Origin: Sporopachydermia quercuum
Taxonomy: Eukaryota; Ascomycota; Sporopachydermiomycetes; Sporopachydermiales; Sporopachydermiaceae
Direction: 5' to 3'
DNA length: 64,000 nucleotides
NCBI GenBank assembly: GCA_001599295.1
Contig: BCGN01000008.1
Coordinates: 1-64,000 of the forward strand
Shown here: piece after piece, positions 1 to 9,906 of the stretch
Position numbering within the stretch: position 1 is the stretch's first letter
Layout of the letters: the number at the start of each line of letters is the position of its first letter
The notes under the pieces: generated by a model
Database searches by the model: none
Told to the model about the DNA's origin: nothing
The model's input: the letters and a program-made list of their open reading frames with translations, nothing else
Made by a program: the position numbers and the translations under genes

Positions 1-2476
1 GCCTAGCGATGTTCCCGTATCTAGTGGAGTCGAGTCCAGTGGAGCAGTTTCTAGTGTTGCAGCATCTAGCGCAGGAATTTCTGGTGCTATAGTCAGTGCT
101 AGTGGTGGATCAACCATCGCGGCAGTTGGCGCATCTACAATTCCACCACCTGTTGTACATAGTCGTTCGACTGGTGAATCAGAATCTGCAAGCATTTCAG
201 ACGACCTCTATGGTAGCGCCACCNTAAGNGCTGCATCTAGTGGTGGATCAACCATCGCAGCAGTCGGCGCATCTACAATTCCACCACCTGTTGTACATAG
301 TCGTTCGACTGGTGAATCAGAATCTGCAAGTATATATCCGGTTCCAGTTGATGCTTGCGATTTAATGAACCAATGCCCTGAAATTAATTTATCAGACAAC
401 CCACCGGCCATCATTAAACCAGTATCTTGGGATATTGTTGCCGATGGAAAGTTATTAGTTACTTATTCTGTTCAACTTAATGAGTACGCCCATACTATTA
501 ACGATATAAGGAACCTGGCAGTCACGTCATCTGAAAAGGTGACCCTGTTGGATCGTGATAGCTGTAAGTGGAACATCAACAAAAATGTAAAAGCATTAGG
601 AAACTTCGAGTTTAATATCGAATTGGATATGATTAGGAGATCAGGATTATTGTGTTTCCCACCTATCACGATATCATTCTATGGATACGAGGGATTCTGC
701 CCTAATGGAGAATCTACTAGAATGCCAAACTGGGGACCAAGTATATCAGAGACTTTGTTTACATCTTGTGATGGTGTTCCCAGTTCTCCATTGTATTGTA
801 TTCCAGAAGCTTGTGGTACAGTAGATGGGCGACCCATAGATACTGATGAGTCACCAAGTAGCCACCTTTCGCCATCAAGAGGACCAGGAATTGTTTCGGT
901 CCGTCCAGTTTATGCAACTGATTCTCCAGTGCTTTCAAGTTCTCAAACTATTGCGAATAAGGAAGCAACACAATCACGAACCCTAGGTGTACCAACGGAA
1001 AATAGTTTTACAGATATTGTGACAACAACTATCACCACTAGTGCGCCTATAGTGGAAAGCGATGTCACTATAGGTTTCACAACATATGTGACTACTGCAG
1101 AAGTGACCATCGTGACTTTAACTGGAACACCAATCGAGGGCTCTCCTGATTACACCAACAGCATTGAGTCTGCTATTTCTTCTTTGGAGTCGGATTCGAA
1201 CACATTGGGTATTTGGTCCACGACTAAAACCGTGACAGATATAGCATATGAAGTTACAACTTCGGATGGTGTTGTTTCCACGTTGTCTACTATCGAAAAT
1301 GTGTACGGAACTGTCGTAACTTATCCAATGGTGACAGTCACCGTGAATGAAATGGTTACTTTATCCCACGGTGTTCCAACCATCGCTGCTAATATGGAAC
1401 GAGCTAGATCCAGTGCTACCTCAATGAGTGGTGGTGTTGTTACCCGAACAGTACCCGTCACATCAACTCTTTATAATTCAGAAGGATCATCAACTGGTGC
1501 CACTGTATATGAAACTGAAGCAGGTTATTATGTCGTTACATTGGTTGAGCCTCGTACAGTATCTGAAATGGTGATAAAGACAGTAACAGTAACCGAGGAT
1601 ATTGTGGATGAGAGGGGAAGCTCCGTTGGGGAGACTATTTATACCACTGTTGAAACATATGCTTTTGTAACAGAAGATGCTACACAAACTGAATTAGTTT
1701 CCGTACCAACTGATGAACACCAAGACTATGGTGAAAGCTATCCAGAAGAGTATGTTGTAACAGTGTATACTTCTGTTCCAGTGCCTGCTTCTGATGGGGA
1801 TAAATCAACGACGGAATATTCTGGTTTTGAAACTGAACTAACATACACGTTACTTCATGGAAGTACGATCGCTGCCGCCGGAGAAAGATACAGAACTAGT
1901 TCAGACGGACTGTATGTGACAAACTTACAAACCATTGTGCCTTGGGCCGAAATCTCTTTGACGTATGAACGCCAGGAAACGTTCAAGACTGCTGGAGTAT
2001 TTGATGATAGCTACATAACCACAATAACAACTACTGTACCTTGTACCGATGACAATGGTAAGACGACGGATTATTCTACTTTTGAAGTGGTCGAAACATA
2101 TTTACCGGCTTCTCATACAATTGATGATGATTTCTATGTTACAACTATAACCACCACCGTCCCATGTGTCGACAAAAATGGTTCAACTACCGATTATTCT
2201 ACTTACATGGTGGTTGAAACTTATACAAGTAGAAATCCAAATCATCCTGAAGTTGTCACATTTACTACCGTTGTACCTCTTACCGATTCTCATGGGGCAA
2301 CAACAGGTTATGGTACTTATGAAATTGTTACTACGCTTAACGATGGTTACACAGAGTCAAATGCTACACCACACCCTTCCAGAACAATCCCAATTGTGGA
2401 ACTAGGCAAGGGTTCTAAATACTCCTTCAATCGGGGATTATCTCTTGTTGCATTATTTTTCTATATTTTGATTTGA
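1..2476 (+). CDS. GPI-anchored cell-wall adhesin-like protein, 3' part (5' end outside window)
   Basis: The frame is open from base 2 to the TGA at 2474-2476, so the gene begins upstream of the window. The visible part is Ser/Thr-rich with few Lys, as in fungal wall proteins. It starts with two copies of a Ser/Gly/Ala-rich unit, then has a Cys-containing non-repetitive block (about 360-820), then many Val/Thr-rich segments. The C-terminal third carries diverged repeats built on YxTTITTTVPC followed by D-x-N-G-x-T-T-D-Y-S-T. The last residues form a short hydrophobic tail (GLSLVALFFYILI) after a Gly/Ser/Lys stretch, which fits a GPI-attachment signal. Role by analogy with flocculin/Als/Hyr-type proteins is adhesion or wall structure; I cannot assign a named family. 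Two ambiguous bases (224, 229) lie between the repeat copies. Confidence 0.8.
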   Translation, partial: PSDVPVSSGVESSGAVSSVAASSAGISGAIVSASGGSTIAAVGASTIPPPVVHSRSTGESESASISDDLYGSATXXAASSGGSTIAAVGASTIPPPVVHSRSTGESESASIYPVPVDACDLMNQCPEINLSDNPPAIIKPVSWDIVADGKLLVTYSVQLNEYAHTINDIRNLAVTSSEKVTLLDRDSCKWNINKNVKALGNFEFNIELDMIRRSGLLCFPPITISFYGYEGFCPNGESTRMPNWGPSISETLFTSCDGVPSSPLYCIPEACGTVDGRPIDTDESPSSHLSPSRGPGIVSVRPVYATDSPVLSSSQTIANKEATQSRTLGVPTENSFTDIVTTTITTSAPIVESDVTIGFTTYVTTAEVTIVTLTGTPIEGSPDYTNSIESAISSLESDSNTLGIWSTTKTVTDIAYEVTTSDGVVSTLSTIENVYGTVVTYPMVTVTVNEMVTLSHGVPTIAANMERARSSATSMSGGVVTRTVPVTSTLYNSEGSSTGATVYETEAGYYVVTLVEPRTVSEMVIKTVTVTEDIVDERGSSVGETIYTTVETYAFVTEDATQTELVSVPTDEHQDYGESYPEEYVVTVYTSVPVPASDGDKSTTEYSGFETELTYTLLHGSTIAAAGERYRTSSDGLYVTNLQTIVPWAEISLTYERQETFKTAGVFDDSYITTITTTVPCTDDNGKTTDYSTFEVVETYLPASHTIDDDFYVTTITTTVPCVDKNGSTTDYSTYMVVETYTSRNPNHPEVVTFTTVVPLTDSHGATTGYGTYEIVTTLNDGYTESNATPHPSRTIPIVELGKGSKYSFNRGLSLVALFFYILI
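101..330 (+). repeat. Two in-frame copies of a 92-bp direct repeat (138-bp period)
   Basis: Bases 101-192 and 239-330 are nearly identical (two differences seen). The period is 138 bp, or 46 codons, so the repeat keeps the adhesin frame. Each copy encodes a unit with STIAAVGASTIPPPVVHSR near its middle. The spacer holds two ambiguous bases, as expected where tandem copies are hard to assemble. Confidence 0.9.
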
Positions 2477-3504
2477 AGCAATTGGATATCTATCATATGA
2501 TTATATTTCAAAAGCATTTCACCATTTTTTTTTCTTTCTCTATTAATGTTTTATTTTTTTGTTGTTAGCTTTGTCTAATGAGACAGGCAAAATAGATCGA
2601 TAGATCACAATAATTATAATAAAGTTTTGTTTTATTTTACTTTTGCTAAAATGCGAGCCTCTATCACATGATATAAGAAACCTAAGTAACAATTCAGTAT
2701 GGGTGATATTCTCAGCTTTTCTTGAATAGAATTCGAGAACTAGACGTCATTGCTTGATACATATTTGTACAAGATAGGTGCTTGAAAATATATGTTTTTA
2801 CTGACATCTGTAATGAAACGATTCAAGGTAAGTGACTATGGGCATGTAAATAATACGGGATTCTCCTAGTCACCATAGATATTGTTCACACATTCTTGAG
2901 CATTAGAATTGTAAACAACAGATNAAGTTCGAAAGAGGAGATCTTACATGCTGCTTATCGACATCTGAAAAGAAGAAGCTTCTCTGCCACATATAAAACC
3001 TTATAATGCCAATACACTTCACACAACTGTAGTGAAATTAAAAAAGTTTAAGTTAGTAAAGGTGGCTTAGGTCGATGATATGATTCATCATAATGTATTC
3101 ATATTTTGTAGATGCAAACGTAATGTCCCATTTTGGATTTTTAAAGTGCTGACATACTTGAGACGATTATCGTTAAGTTAGATTTCCAATCAAGGCGGAT
3201 CTGGTTTTGGAGTTTAAAGTGGTAAACGTTAACCTTATATACTCTCGCGGCTCATAATGGGATAATATCGTCAAACCTTGTTGATAAATTCTGAAGACTA
3301 GTAATCTCCTATCACATATAAAGGTCAGATCTTTCTGGAAAATGACACATACAACATTCATGTAATGTGTATTACCAGTATCCGTCTTGAAACGTGACAT
3401 CATATCTAGTAGACCCTTCGTTTTACGCAATCCTTTTATCAAAATCAATATTCAACATTTAGTAATATGAATTTGAACAACTAACAACTAAATGCCGTAT
3501 ATCA
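2477..3504. other. Intergenic, adhesin to velvet gene
   Basis: No supported gene. A 91-codon minus-strand open frame (3173-3448) has no recognisable domain. T-rich tracts follow the adhesin stop at about 2525-2560. Confidence 0.5.
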
Positions 3505-4899
3505 ATGATGAATGATAAATTGCTCTGGGAGGGGAAAATGCTCTGGAATGGTACGAAAGATACAATGCTTTTCTATAATCTAGAAATCGTTCAACAACCA
3601 AGTCATGCCCGTGCAATTGGAAACACCATCAAATGTAAGTTTTACGCTGTTTGTGCTTCGTAGTTTTCTTCGAAACTGTAGAAATACCACCAAGATTCAA
3701 AAGTCAGAAACTAACTCAATCTTATAGTTTCTGGTAGACGAGTTATTGACCCCCAACCAGTAATAAAATTGCAAATATTTTTAAAGAAGCGTCAAGAATT
3801 GGAGAATATGTAAGTTTTTTTCTTCTACTAACCCTAAGGATCTACCACTGAAAATACAAAGATCTTTGAACTGTGGTACAGCATTTTCTTCCCTCATAAA
3901 TTTCGTTCGTGATTAGTCTAACAAGAAATTGAGTGAAGAACAGACAAGTACCCTGGTATTTTTGCTTTAACCGTGTCATTGATGAAGAAAACAAGTTACT
4001 TAGCTCATAATGTTAAACAGAAGACAACTGTGGCAAAACGCCAAATAACAGAGAACTGGGACAGGAGTAGAAATTTAGTAGGAGAGCAAACAGCAACAGG
4101 TATGATTGTTAATAAGGGAATTCACTCTACGAATCCAATGATTGCTTTTCTATTGGGAGATCTTTGTGTAAGACAGGAAGCAATATATCATCTCAAGTTT
4201 GATTTGTTAGAGTTTCAGTTGGAAGGAGCGTGCTCCAATGTTTATTACCGAGGCACAATTTATTCCGAAGAGTTCACAACTTATCCGGTAACTGATTTTC
4301 CCGGTTTTGTGCCCACCACGCCTTTAGTTCGAGAGTTAGCTGGATATGGCTTCAAAGTCAGAATAAGAAATTTCGCAACGGTTAAAAAGGATTATATGGA
4401 GCAAACCAGGAAGCATAATACGGATTGCCCACCCAATTTAATCACTTCCTCAAATACAGGTAAAGTAGTTAAACAACGTTTGTCAAACTATAGTCTCAAT
4501 AAGCTCGGGTCGAGCACCTCTCGTTATCTGACATACAGTTCAAATGAAAACAGAGCAAACAACATTACGCGAGTATCAATTCTATCTACAGGTGAGAACA
4601 ATACATTTACAAACAACCAAACAACAATTGCAGAATACCAGATGAAAATTGAACATGATACACTCATAACACCAACCTCTGAAGTTGAGACAGAAACTGC
4701 TTCTCTGCCTTGTACCATAGATATGTATCAAAATGATTATCATTCCCATGATAGATATATTTATTTTCAATCAGATCACTACATAAATCCTGGTTACGAT
4801 CTAAACAAGTTAGATTCGAGTTATCAATTAGAGCTATATGATCGTTCCTTAACACCATTGATTGATGATAAAGAAATATTTTGGGATATGCAGAGTTAA
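3505..4899 (+). CDS. Velvet-domain transcriptional regulator (VosA/VelB/VelC type)
   Basis: Three exons, 3505-3634, 3728-3809 and 3939-4899, give 390 residues. Donors are GTAAGT and branch sites ACTAAC and TCTAAC. Residues 22-71 read LFYNLEIVQQPSHARAIG, then SGRRVIDPQPVIKLQIF. This matches the velvet start, where a (V/I)-x-Q-Q-P-x-x-A-R-x-x-G motif precedes R-R-x-x-D-P-P-P-(V/I)-x-L. Residues 144-151 (GDLCVRQE) followed by YHLKFDLLEF match the F-x-D-L-S-V-R-x-E-G-x-Y-R-L-x-F-x-L-F-E core. Residues 191-214 (FPGF, then LVRELAGYGFKVRIR) match the end of the fold. The tail (217-390) is Asn/Thr/Ser-rich. Velvet proteins bind DNA with an NF-kappaB-like fold and control development and secondary metabolism in filamentous fungi. 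The start is uncertain: in-frame ATGs lie at 3505, 3508 and 3538. Which subfamily it belongs to I cannot say. Confidence 0.85.
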
Positions 4900-5210
4900 C
4901 ACTTTGATTACGTCAAAAGAAAAAGAAAAGAGAGAAAGCAACGAAGAGAAAAACAAAAACAAATAGATTAAAGAGAAAAAAATAAATTAAAAAAAAAAAA
5001 AAGAACTTCTCCGATGGTTTTGTGGGCTATTAGTTTTGATGGCTTGGTCAATGGGCTCTTTGTTTTGTTTACTTGTATTCTAAAACAAGAACATCATTTT
5101 CTAAGCTGTTTTCTCTTTTTGTGAGGATATATAGTAGCGTGTTGCATTTATTAGTAGACTTAGACTTCTTAATAGTGCTTTATGGCAGCTAATAATGTTG
5201 ATATGCCTCC

Positions 5211-5268
5211 TAAAGTTTCATAATATTTCAGATGTATGGCTTGTGTGATTGAAATATTATGAACTTTA
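5211..5268. repeat. Inverted repeat with about 19-bp arms
   Basis: The left arm at 5211-5230 and the right arm at 5250-5268 are complementary apart from one bulged T, with a loop of about 19 nt. Confidence 0.8.
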
Positions 5269-5314
5269 ATATATTGTCACATATCCTTTCCACTATTTGG
5301 TTATCACTGATTAA

Positions 5315-5342
5315 TTCCCAAAATGTCATGACATTTTGGGAA
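5315..5342. repeat. Perfect 28-bp palindrome
   Basis: The arms TTCCCAAAATG and CATTTTGGGAA flank TCATGA, so all 28 bases are self-complementary with no loop. It lies about 250 bp upstream of the MCH1-like start. Confidence 0.9.
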
Positions 5343-5477
5343 ATGTCCTCAAAATTTGTTAACATCAATATGTAATAGTTTGATAGAGGACAACGGAGAT
5401 TTCATTACACCATCGAGCGGATATCTAGGTATTGTATGTAGTCTTCTAAGCGAGACGCGAATTATAGAAAGGTTTTT

Positions 5478-5502
5478 ATATTTAGAGAATATCTCTAAAT
5501 AT
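5478..5502. repeat. Inverted repeat, 11-bp perfect arms
   Basis: The arms ATATTTAGAGA and TCTCTAAATAT are separated by three bases. It lies 94 bp before the MCH1-like ATG, so it would fall in the promoter or 5' leader. Confidence 0.85.
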
Positions 5503-5595
5503 GAAATATATTGGTATGAAGAATAGTACTGTATGTAGTTTTTTTTACTGATAGGTTGCACTTCTGAGAGCATTGCGTGAAATAGTTCTTTCAAA

Positions 5596-7305
5596 ATGAG
5601 GATCACCTCAGACAAGTGGCTATATATTATTGTTTCTTATACCTTATCTCATTATCATGAGTCGTCCATAAAAATCATAGCGTTTATATGCTCAATGTTT
5701 TGTTGTTTATGTGCCGGTTCAATAACATTATTCTCCATATATGTTCCTTCTTTCATGGAAGACTTGATGTACACCCAGTTGCAGATCAACATTATATCAA
5801 TGAGTGCAGAATTAGGAATGTATTTACCGGTTCCTTTTCTTGGATATTTAGCTGATATAAAATCTCCATCTATTTTAGCCTTATTATCAGGATTATTTTT
5901 GGTTCCCGGTTACCTGCTTGGTGCTTATACATACTTTTTGAGTAGCAATTGGCAGTTTTCATCTTCAGTGTTAAAGCATTCAGCCAACATAATGGCGGTA
6001 TCAATGGGATTTGTTGGAACCGGGACTTCATGTTTATATTTCTGTTCAATGTTAACTTGTGCTAAAACTTTTCCCAGTTATAAATCTTTATCTATATCTG
6101 CACCAGTAGCTGCATTTGGTCTTTCTTCGTTATTGGAAGCTCAATTGTTGACCAGGTTTTTCAGAACTTCTGTATCAAATACGGATCTATCTACAGGGTC
6201 TGTTGATGTGAAACATGCTTTTATGTTTTTTGCTATTCTTTATTTTATAACTGCAATCTTTGGATACATTAGCACCAAGATTATTATCTTCGAAAAGAAG
6301 TTTTGGCATGAACAAAATAAAAGACTTCTAGACCTGTCAAGTAACCAAACTGTTGAGCCATTATCGCCCGATGAGACTGTCCATTTGATCAACGATGAAC
6401 CAATCAATGATTATGTTGAACCTGGAAATGGGTTTTTAACACCTGTTGAAAGAACATCTAGTGAGCTTAGGGCACTTGAAATTTCTCATAGTCACAAGTT
6501 GATAAAGAGATTTTTTAGAGATCCAACAATGTGGCTCTTTCTTTTATGCTTCTTAACAATACTTAGTCCCCTAGAGATGTTTCTGAATAATATTGGATCT
6601 ATCGTCATGATATTCGATGATTCACCTTTTAACTCTTCCCAATTGGCATCCACGCATGTCTCTATACACGCATCAAGCTCAACTATCACAAGGTTAGCTA
6701 TCGCTGGGACTGCAGATTATCTTTCTAAACCTGGGAAGTCAATTTTTTCTTTGAGACCCATATCAAGGATTATTTTACTCTTAGTATTCGTTTCCTTAGT
6801 AATGACGGTATACTTTTTGTTGGCATCTGGTGTACTTACTCCAATAGCACCTAGTACATCCTCTATGATTTCTTCAAAATATCTTTTCATTGTTTCAGCA
6901 ACATCGGGAGCAGCATATGGTGCAGTTTTTACCTTGTTTCCTTCAATAGTGGCATTTGTTTGGGGAATTGAGATCTTGGGGACGTCATGGGGTGCTTTCA
7001 CCATTGCTCCTGCCATAGGCAGCGTGATATATGGCTTACTTTATGCTAAATCATTTGACGCTGTATGTAAGCTTCCAGATGGTTATGATTATGGCTTGAA
7101 TTGCATAAGTCCAACGTTTTATTTTTCTGCAATTGGCATGCTGATAGCTATTGGTATTATTTTACTCATATGGCAACTCAATTGGGTTAAAAGGAAAGCA
7201 TTGTTACGTCACAGTGATCTGATCTACGTTGACACGGATACTGTTGATCAAAATGAGGATGATGATATTATTGTAGATTTGGAAAGAACAATTTCTTTCT
7301 TTTGA
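5596..7305 (+). CDS. MCH1: Major facilitator transporter, MCH1-like (monocarboxylate transporter homologue)
   Basis: This intronless 569-residue membrane protein begins with a helix rich in Cys/Ala, followed by LFSIYVPSFMEDLMYTQLQI and MYLPVPFLGYLADI. The latter is the pattern of fungal Mch1 (TLFSLY..., LGxYLxxPxLGxxAD). About twelve hydrophobic segments are visible: roughly six in residues 20-230, an acidic central loop (about 240-300), and six in 310-540. FVGTGTSCLYFCSMLTCAKTFP is another family-typical stretch in helix 4-5. Mch1 of S. cerevisiae is a vacuolar-membrane transporter of the monocarboxylate family, but monocarboxylate uptake has not been shown for it, so the substrate here is unknown. 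The acidic C-terminal tail (DTDTVDQNEDDD) is cytosolic in such proteins. It converges on RRP3. Confidence 0.85.
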   Translation: MRITSDKWLYIIVSYTLSHYHESSIKIIAFICSMFCCLCAGSITLFSIYVPSFMEDLMYTQLQINIISMSAELGMYLPVPFLGYLADIKSPSILALLSGLFLVPGYLLGAYTYFLSSNWQFSSSVLKHSANIMAVSMGFVGTGTSCLYFCSMLTCAKTFPSYKSLSISAPVAAFGLSSLLEAQLLTRFFRTSVSNTDLSTGSVDVKHAFMFFAILYFITAIFGYISTKIIIFEKKFWHEQNKRLLDLSSNQTVEPLSPDETVHLINDEPINDYVEPGNGFLTPVERTSSELRALEISHSHKLIKRFFRDPTMWLFLLCFLTILSPLEMFLNNIGSIVMIFDDSPFNSSQLASTHVSIHASSSTITRLAIAGTADYLSKPGKSIFSLRPISRIILLLVFVSLVMTVYFLLASGVLTPIAPSTSSMISSKYLFIVSATSGAAYGAVFTLFPSIVAFVWGIEILGTSWGAFTIAPAIGSVIYGLLYAKSFDAVCKLPDGYDYGLNCISPTFYFSAIGMLIAIGIILLIWQLNWVKRKALLRHSDLIYVDTDTVDQNEDDDIIVDLERTISFF

Positions 7306-7786
7306 TCAAAACAAAAAACGAGAGAATCAAAGAAAAATAGAATAAAAACAAAGTTAGAGAAAAAATTGATAATTTTAATCATAATAATAAAAATGATAAT
7401 AAGAAAGGATTTAATCCCAGAATATACAGTTGGAGCTAAAAGAATCACCAGAAGCTGAGAATGATTTATAGAGTTAGAAACAAAAAGAATGAATTTACTC
7501 AATAGATAATATCTTACAAGAGTTGTAGATTCAGAACTTCGGAACTGTTGAATAAACCGATCTATTAGATTTACTCGTTTCTTATTTCTTACAGACAGTT
7601 CACCAATACCCATAATATCAAAAAACAAGTATGCCTCATAACTTCATTTTATCATTTAGATAGATTGTTGCTCCAGAGAGTTATACTGGGATAAAACCAC
7701 TAGAATATGAATCTATAGGAGTAAATTATGAAGCATGGGATATTCTAACTCTAGCTACTATTTTTGAACTATATACATTGTTATAT
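7306..7786. other. Convergent 3' intergenic region
   Basis: This is AT-rich sequence between the MCH1-like stop and the RRP3 stop, with an A-rich tract at 7306-7400. I see no gene in it. Confidence 0.6.
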
Positions 7787-9415
7787 TCATAATTCTTCTT
7801 TATCCATATCATCTTTACTATGTCTTCCTCTTTTTCCCCTATTATTCCCTTTCCCATGAGCTTCTTTCATTTGATAAATGGCCTGTCGTTGAGCTTCCCC
7901 CACTCTTTCACTCAGGAGCATTACTTCATCTTTATCTATTTCGTATTCAGGTAGCTTTTTATTCATAACACTCTCAATACGTAAATACAACTCTAAATCA
8001 TATTGTGTGACCAAGGAAATGGATTTACCAGCTCTCCCTGCACGAGCCGTACGGCCAACTCTATGAATATAAGCCTTTGAATCAGTAGGAATGTCATAGT
8101 TAATCACTACATCTACTAAAGGAATATCCAAACCACGGGCAGCCACATCTGTGGCAATTAAAATCTGACGTGTGCCGGATTTAAATTTGTTCAAAGCACC
8201 TAAACGGGCTGATTGAGACAGTTGACCATTCAGTGGAATTGCTGGAAATCCCAAGGATCTAGCTATTATCGATAACCTTTGTGAGTCGTTCACAGTTCTT
8301 GTGAACACGATTATCGAATTTCCCATCAACTCATTCAGGAGATAAATCAAATAAGTGTCCTTGTGCTTGAAAGGGAAGAATATGTACGATTGTAATAAAG
8401 TATCAACAGTAGAAAACTTGTCAGAAACTGCTATACATATAGGATTTGATAGCGAAGCTCGTTGAAGCTTTTCAACTTTCGAGGTCATAGTAGCTGAAAA
8501 CAAGTAAGTAGTTCTCTCTTTTGGTATTGCTCGTAAAATCTTGTCAAGTGATGGACCAAAATCCATATCCAATAACCTATCGGCTTCATCCATAACTAAA
8601 AATTTCAAAGTACGTAATGAAAACCCCTTAGTATGTTCCAAATGATCCATCAATCGACCAGGAGTAGCAACAATAATATGTGGTTTCTTGGAGAGAGAAA
8701 GTGCTTGTTGCATCATATCCATTCCACCAACTATTACAGTACATATTAAGCCAATGAGACTGCCTAACGATTCAAATTGTTCAGCTATTTGGTAAGCCAA
8801 CTCTCTTGTAGGAGCTAAAACGCATCCAAATAAAGGTGAAGGACTATTCCATAGTGCTTGGATAATAGGTAATGCAAATGCTGCTGTTTTACCAGACCCT
8901 GTTTGAGCAATGCCTATGATATCTTTTCCTTGTAAAGCATGAGGAATAGATTGGCACTGAATGGCTGTTGGCTTTTTGTAATTCAATTGTTCACACGCCT
9001 TGCACAAAGCAGGAATAAGCCCCAGCTCTGCAAATGTTTCGGCTTCATGTACAGGTTCTGCAGATTTGTCCTCACCATCACTGTTTATAGACTTCGCCTT
9101 ATTTTCACCGTATGTATCTCCGTTATTTTTTTCTTCATCGGTTTTAGTCTCTGAAATGTTAGTGTTATCATCATCGGACGCTTCGTTCTGTTCTTCAACT
9201 CCGTATTCTGTTTTTTCTTGTTTTAGTAGTACCTCTTCTTCTTCACGTTGTCCATCATCTTCCTGTTTCGCCTTCTTAGCTTTTTCTTTCAGTCTATCTA
9301 TCTGCTCACTAAGCAGATTCTTCTCTATGTTACTGCCCTTAATTCCTTTCTTCAATTTGTTCTTTACCTTCTTCACTTTAGAGGTTGAACCTTTAATCTT
9401 TAGTTGAATTGCCAT
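7787..9415 (-). CDS. RRP3: DEAD-box ATP-dependent RNA helicase Rrp3 (18S rRNA processing)
   Basis: The 542-residue protein has all DEAD-box motifs: a Q motif near 128-157 (F-x-x-L-G-L, PTAIQ), AQTGSGKT at 170-177, PTRELA at 202-207, TPGR at 251-254, DEAD at 276-279, SAT at 307-309, and [11 protein letters not shown] in the second RecA domain. The phrases [14 protein letters not shown] and [20 protein letters not shown] are characteristic of Rrp3/DDX47 rather than other helicases. A basic and then acidic N-terminal extension (1-125) and a Lys/Arg-rich tail frame the core. Rrp3 acts in the nucleolus in early pre-18S processing. It is transcribed divergently from SSF1, another ribosome-biogenesis gene, with 491 bp between the starts. 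The ATG is at 9413-9415 with no sign of an intron. Confidence 0.95.
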   Translation of the reverse strand: MAIQLKIKGSTSKVKKVKNKLKKGIKGSNIEKNLLSEQIDRLKEKAKKAKQEDDGQREEEEVLLKQEKTEYGVEEQNEASDDDNTNISETKTDEEKNNGDTYGENKAKSINSDGEDKSAEPVHEAETFAELGLIPALCKACEQLNYKKPTAIQCQSIPHALQGKDIIGIAQTGSGKTAAFALPIIQALWNSPSPLFGCVLAPTRELAYQIAEQFESLGSLIGLICTVIVGGMDMMQQALSLSKKPHIIVATPGRLMDHLEHTKGFSLRTLKFLVMDEADRLLDMDFGPSLDKILRAIPKERTTYLFSATMTSKVEKLQRASLSNPICIAVSDKFSTVDTLLQSYIFFPFKHKDTYLIYLLNELMGNSIIVFTRTVNDSQRLSIIARSLGFPAIPLNGQLSQSARLGALNKFKSGTRQILIATDVAARGLDIPLVDVVINYDIPTDSKAYIHRVGRTARAGRAGKSISLVTQYDLELYLRIESVMNKKLPEYEIDKDEVMLLSERVGEAQRQAIYQMKEAHGKGNNRGKRGRHSKDDMDKEEL

Positions 9416-9906
9416 CTTGGAAATACTGAGTGAAAAATAACAGTAAAAAAGAATGCAAAAGAAACTTTCACGAACTTCTTTTTGAGATGAATATATTAAG
9501 ATGAGTTCGTTCAGTTGCTGATCTTTGATCCCTTATGACTTGATCTGATAAGTTTTCTTATCATCTCAAATAATAGAAAATGTTTTTCACGAATTTCTTT
9601 GCAAAAAGTTTAATACTATGGTGTTTGCCTTTTAGGTAATTAGACCCTGGACTTGGACTCTACTTGAATAGGCTAGTTTATTTATGATTATTTCATCCTT
9701 TATTATACTTTCCTGCTTCCTATTAATATAAAATTTTTTTAATGGTTGGGATAAGACATACAAATTCTCTATCATGTTGCAAGAAGACTATCTTAGAATC
9801 CGATGACAAGTCAATAGTTAAGAAAATATTTGTTTCAGTGAGATAATTACAAATCAGTCATTTGATTTTATTGAACTGGTGAACTAATAAGAACCGTTTA
9901 GTGATA
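9416..9906. promoter_or_regulatory. Shared divergent promoter of RRP3 and SSF1
   Basis: This 491-bp region lies between two divergent ribosome-biogenesis genes. GATGAG occurs at 9500-9505, GAGATGA at 9484-9490 and its complement TCATCTC at 9561-9567. These resemble the core of the yeast PAC element (GATGAG). This is a resemblance only; the full PAC consensus is not present. Confidence 0.4.

Larger units (their letters stand above)
4900..5595. other. Intergenic with clustered palindromes
   Basis: After the velvet stop comes a purine-rich, A-rich tract (about 4915-5003). Three strong inverted repeats then lie at 5211-5268, 5315-5342 and 5478-5502, just upstream of the transporter start at 5596. 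No gene is supported. Confidence 0.6.

Noticed and set aside
3173-3448. 91-codon minus-strand open frame between the adhesin and velvet genes
   Set aside because: No family resemblance and no neighbouring exon or conserved motif; kept only as a note in the spacer.
9000-9407. 135-codon Ser/Phe-rich plus-strand open frame
   Set aside because: Antisense to the acidic and basic N-terminus of RRP3, whose codons give Ser/Phe on the other strand.
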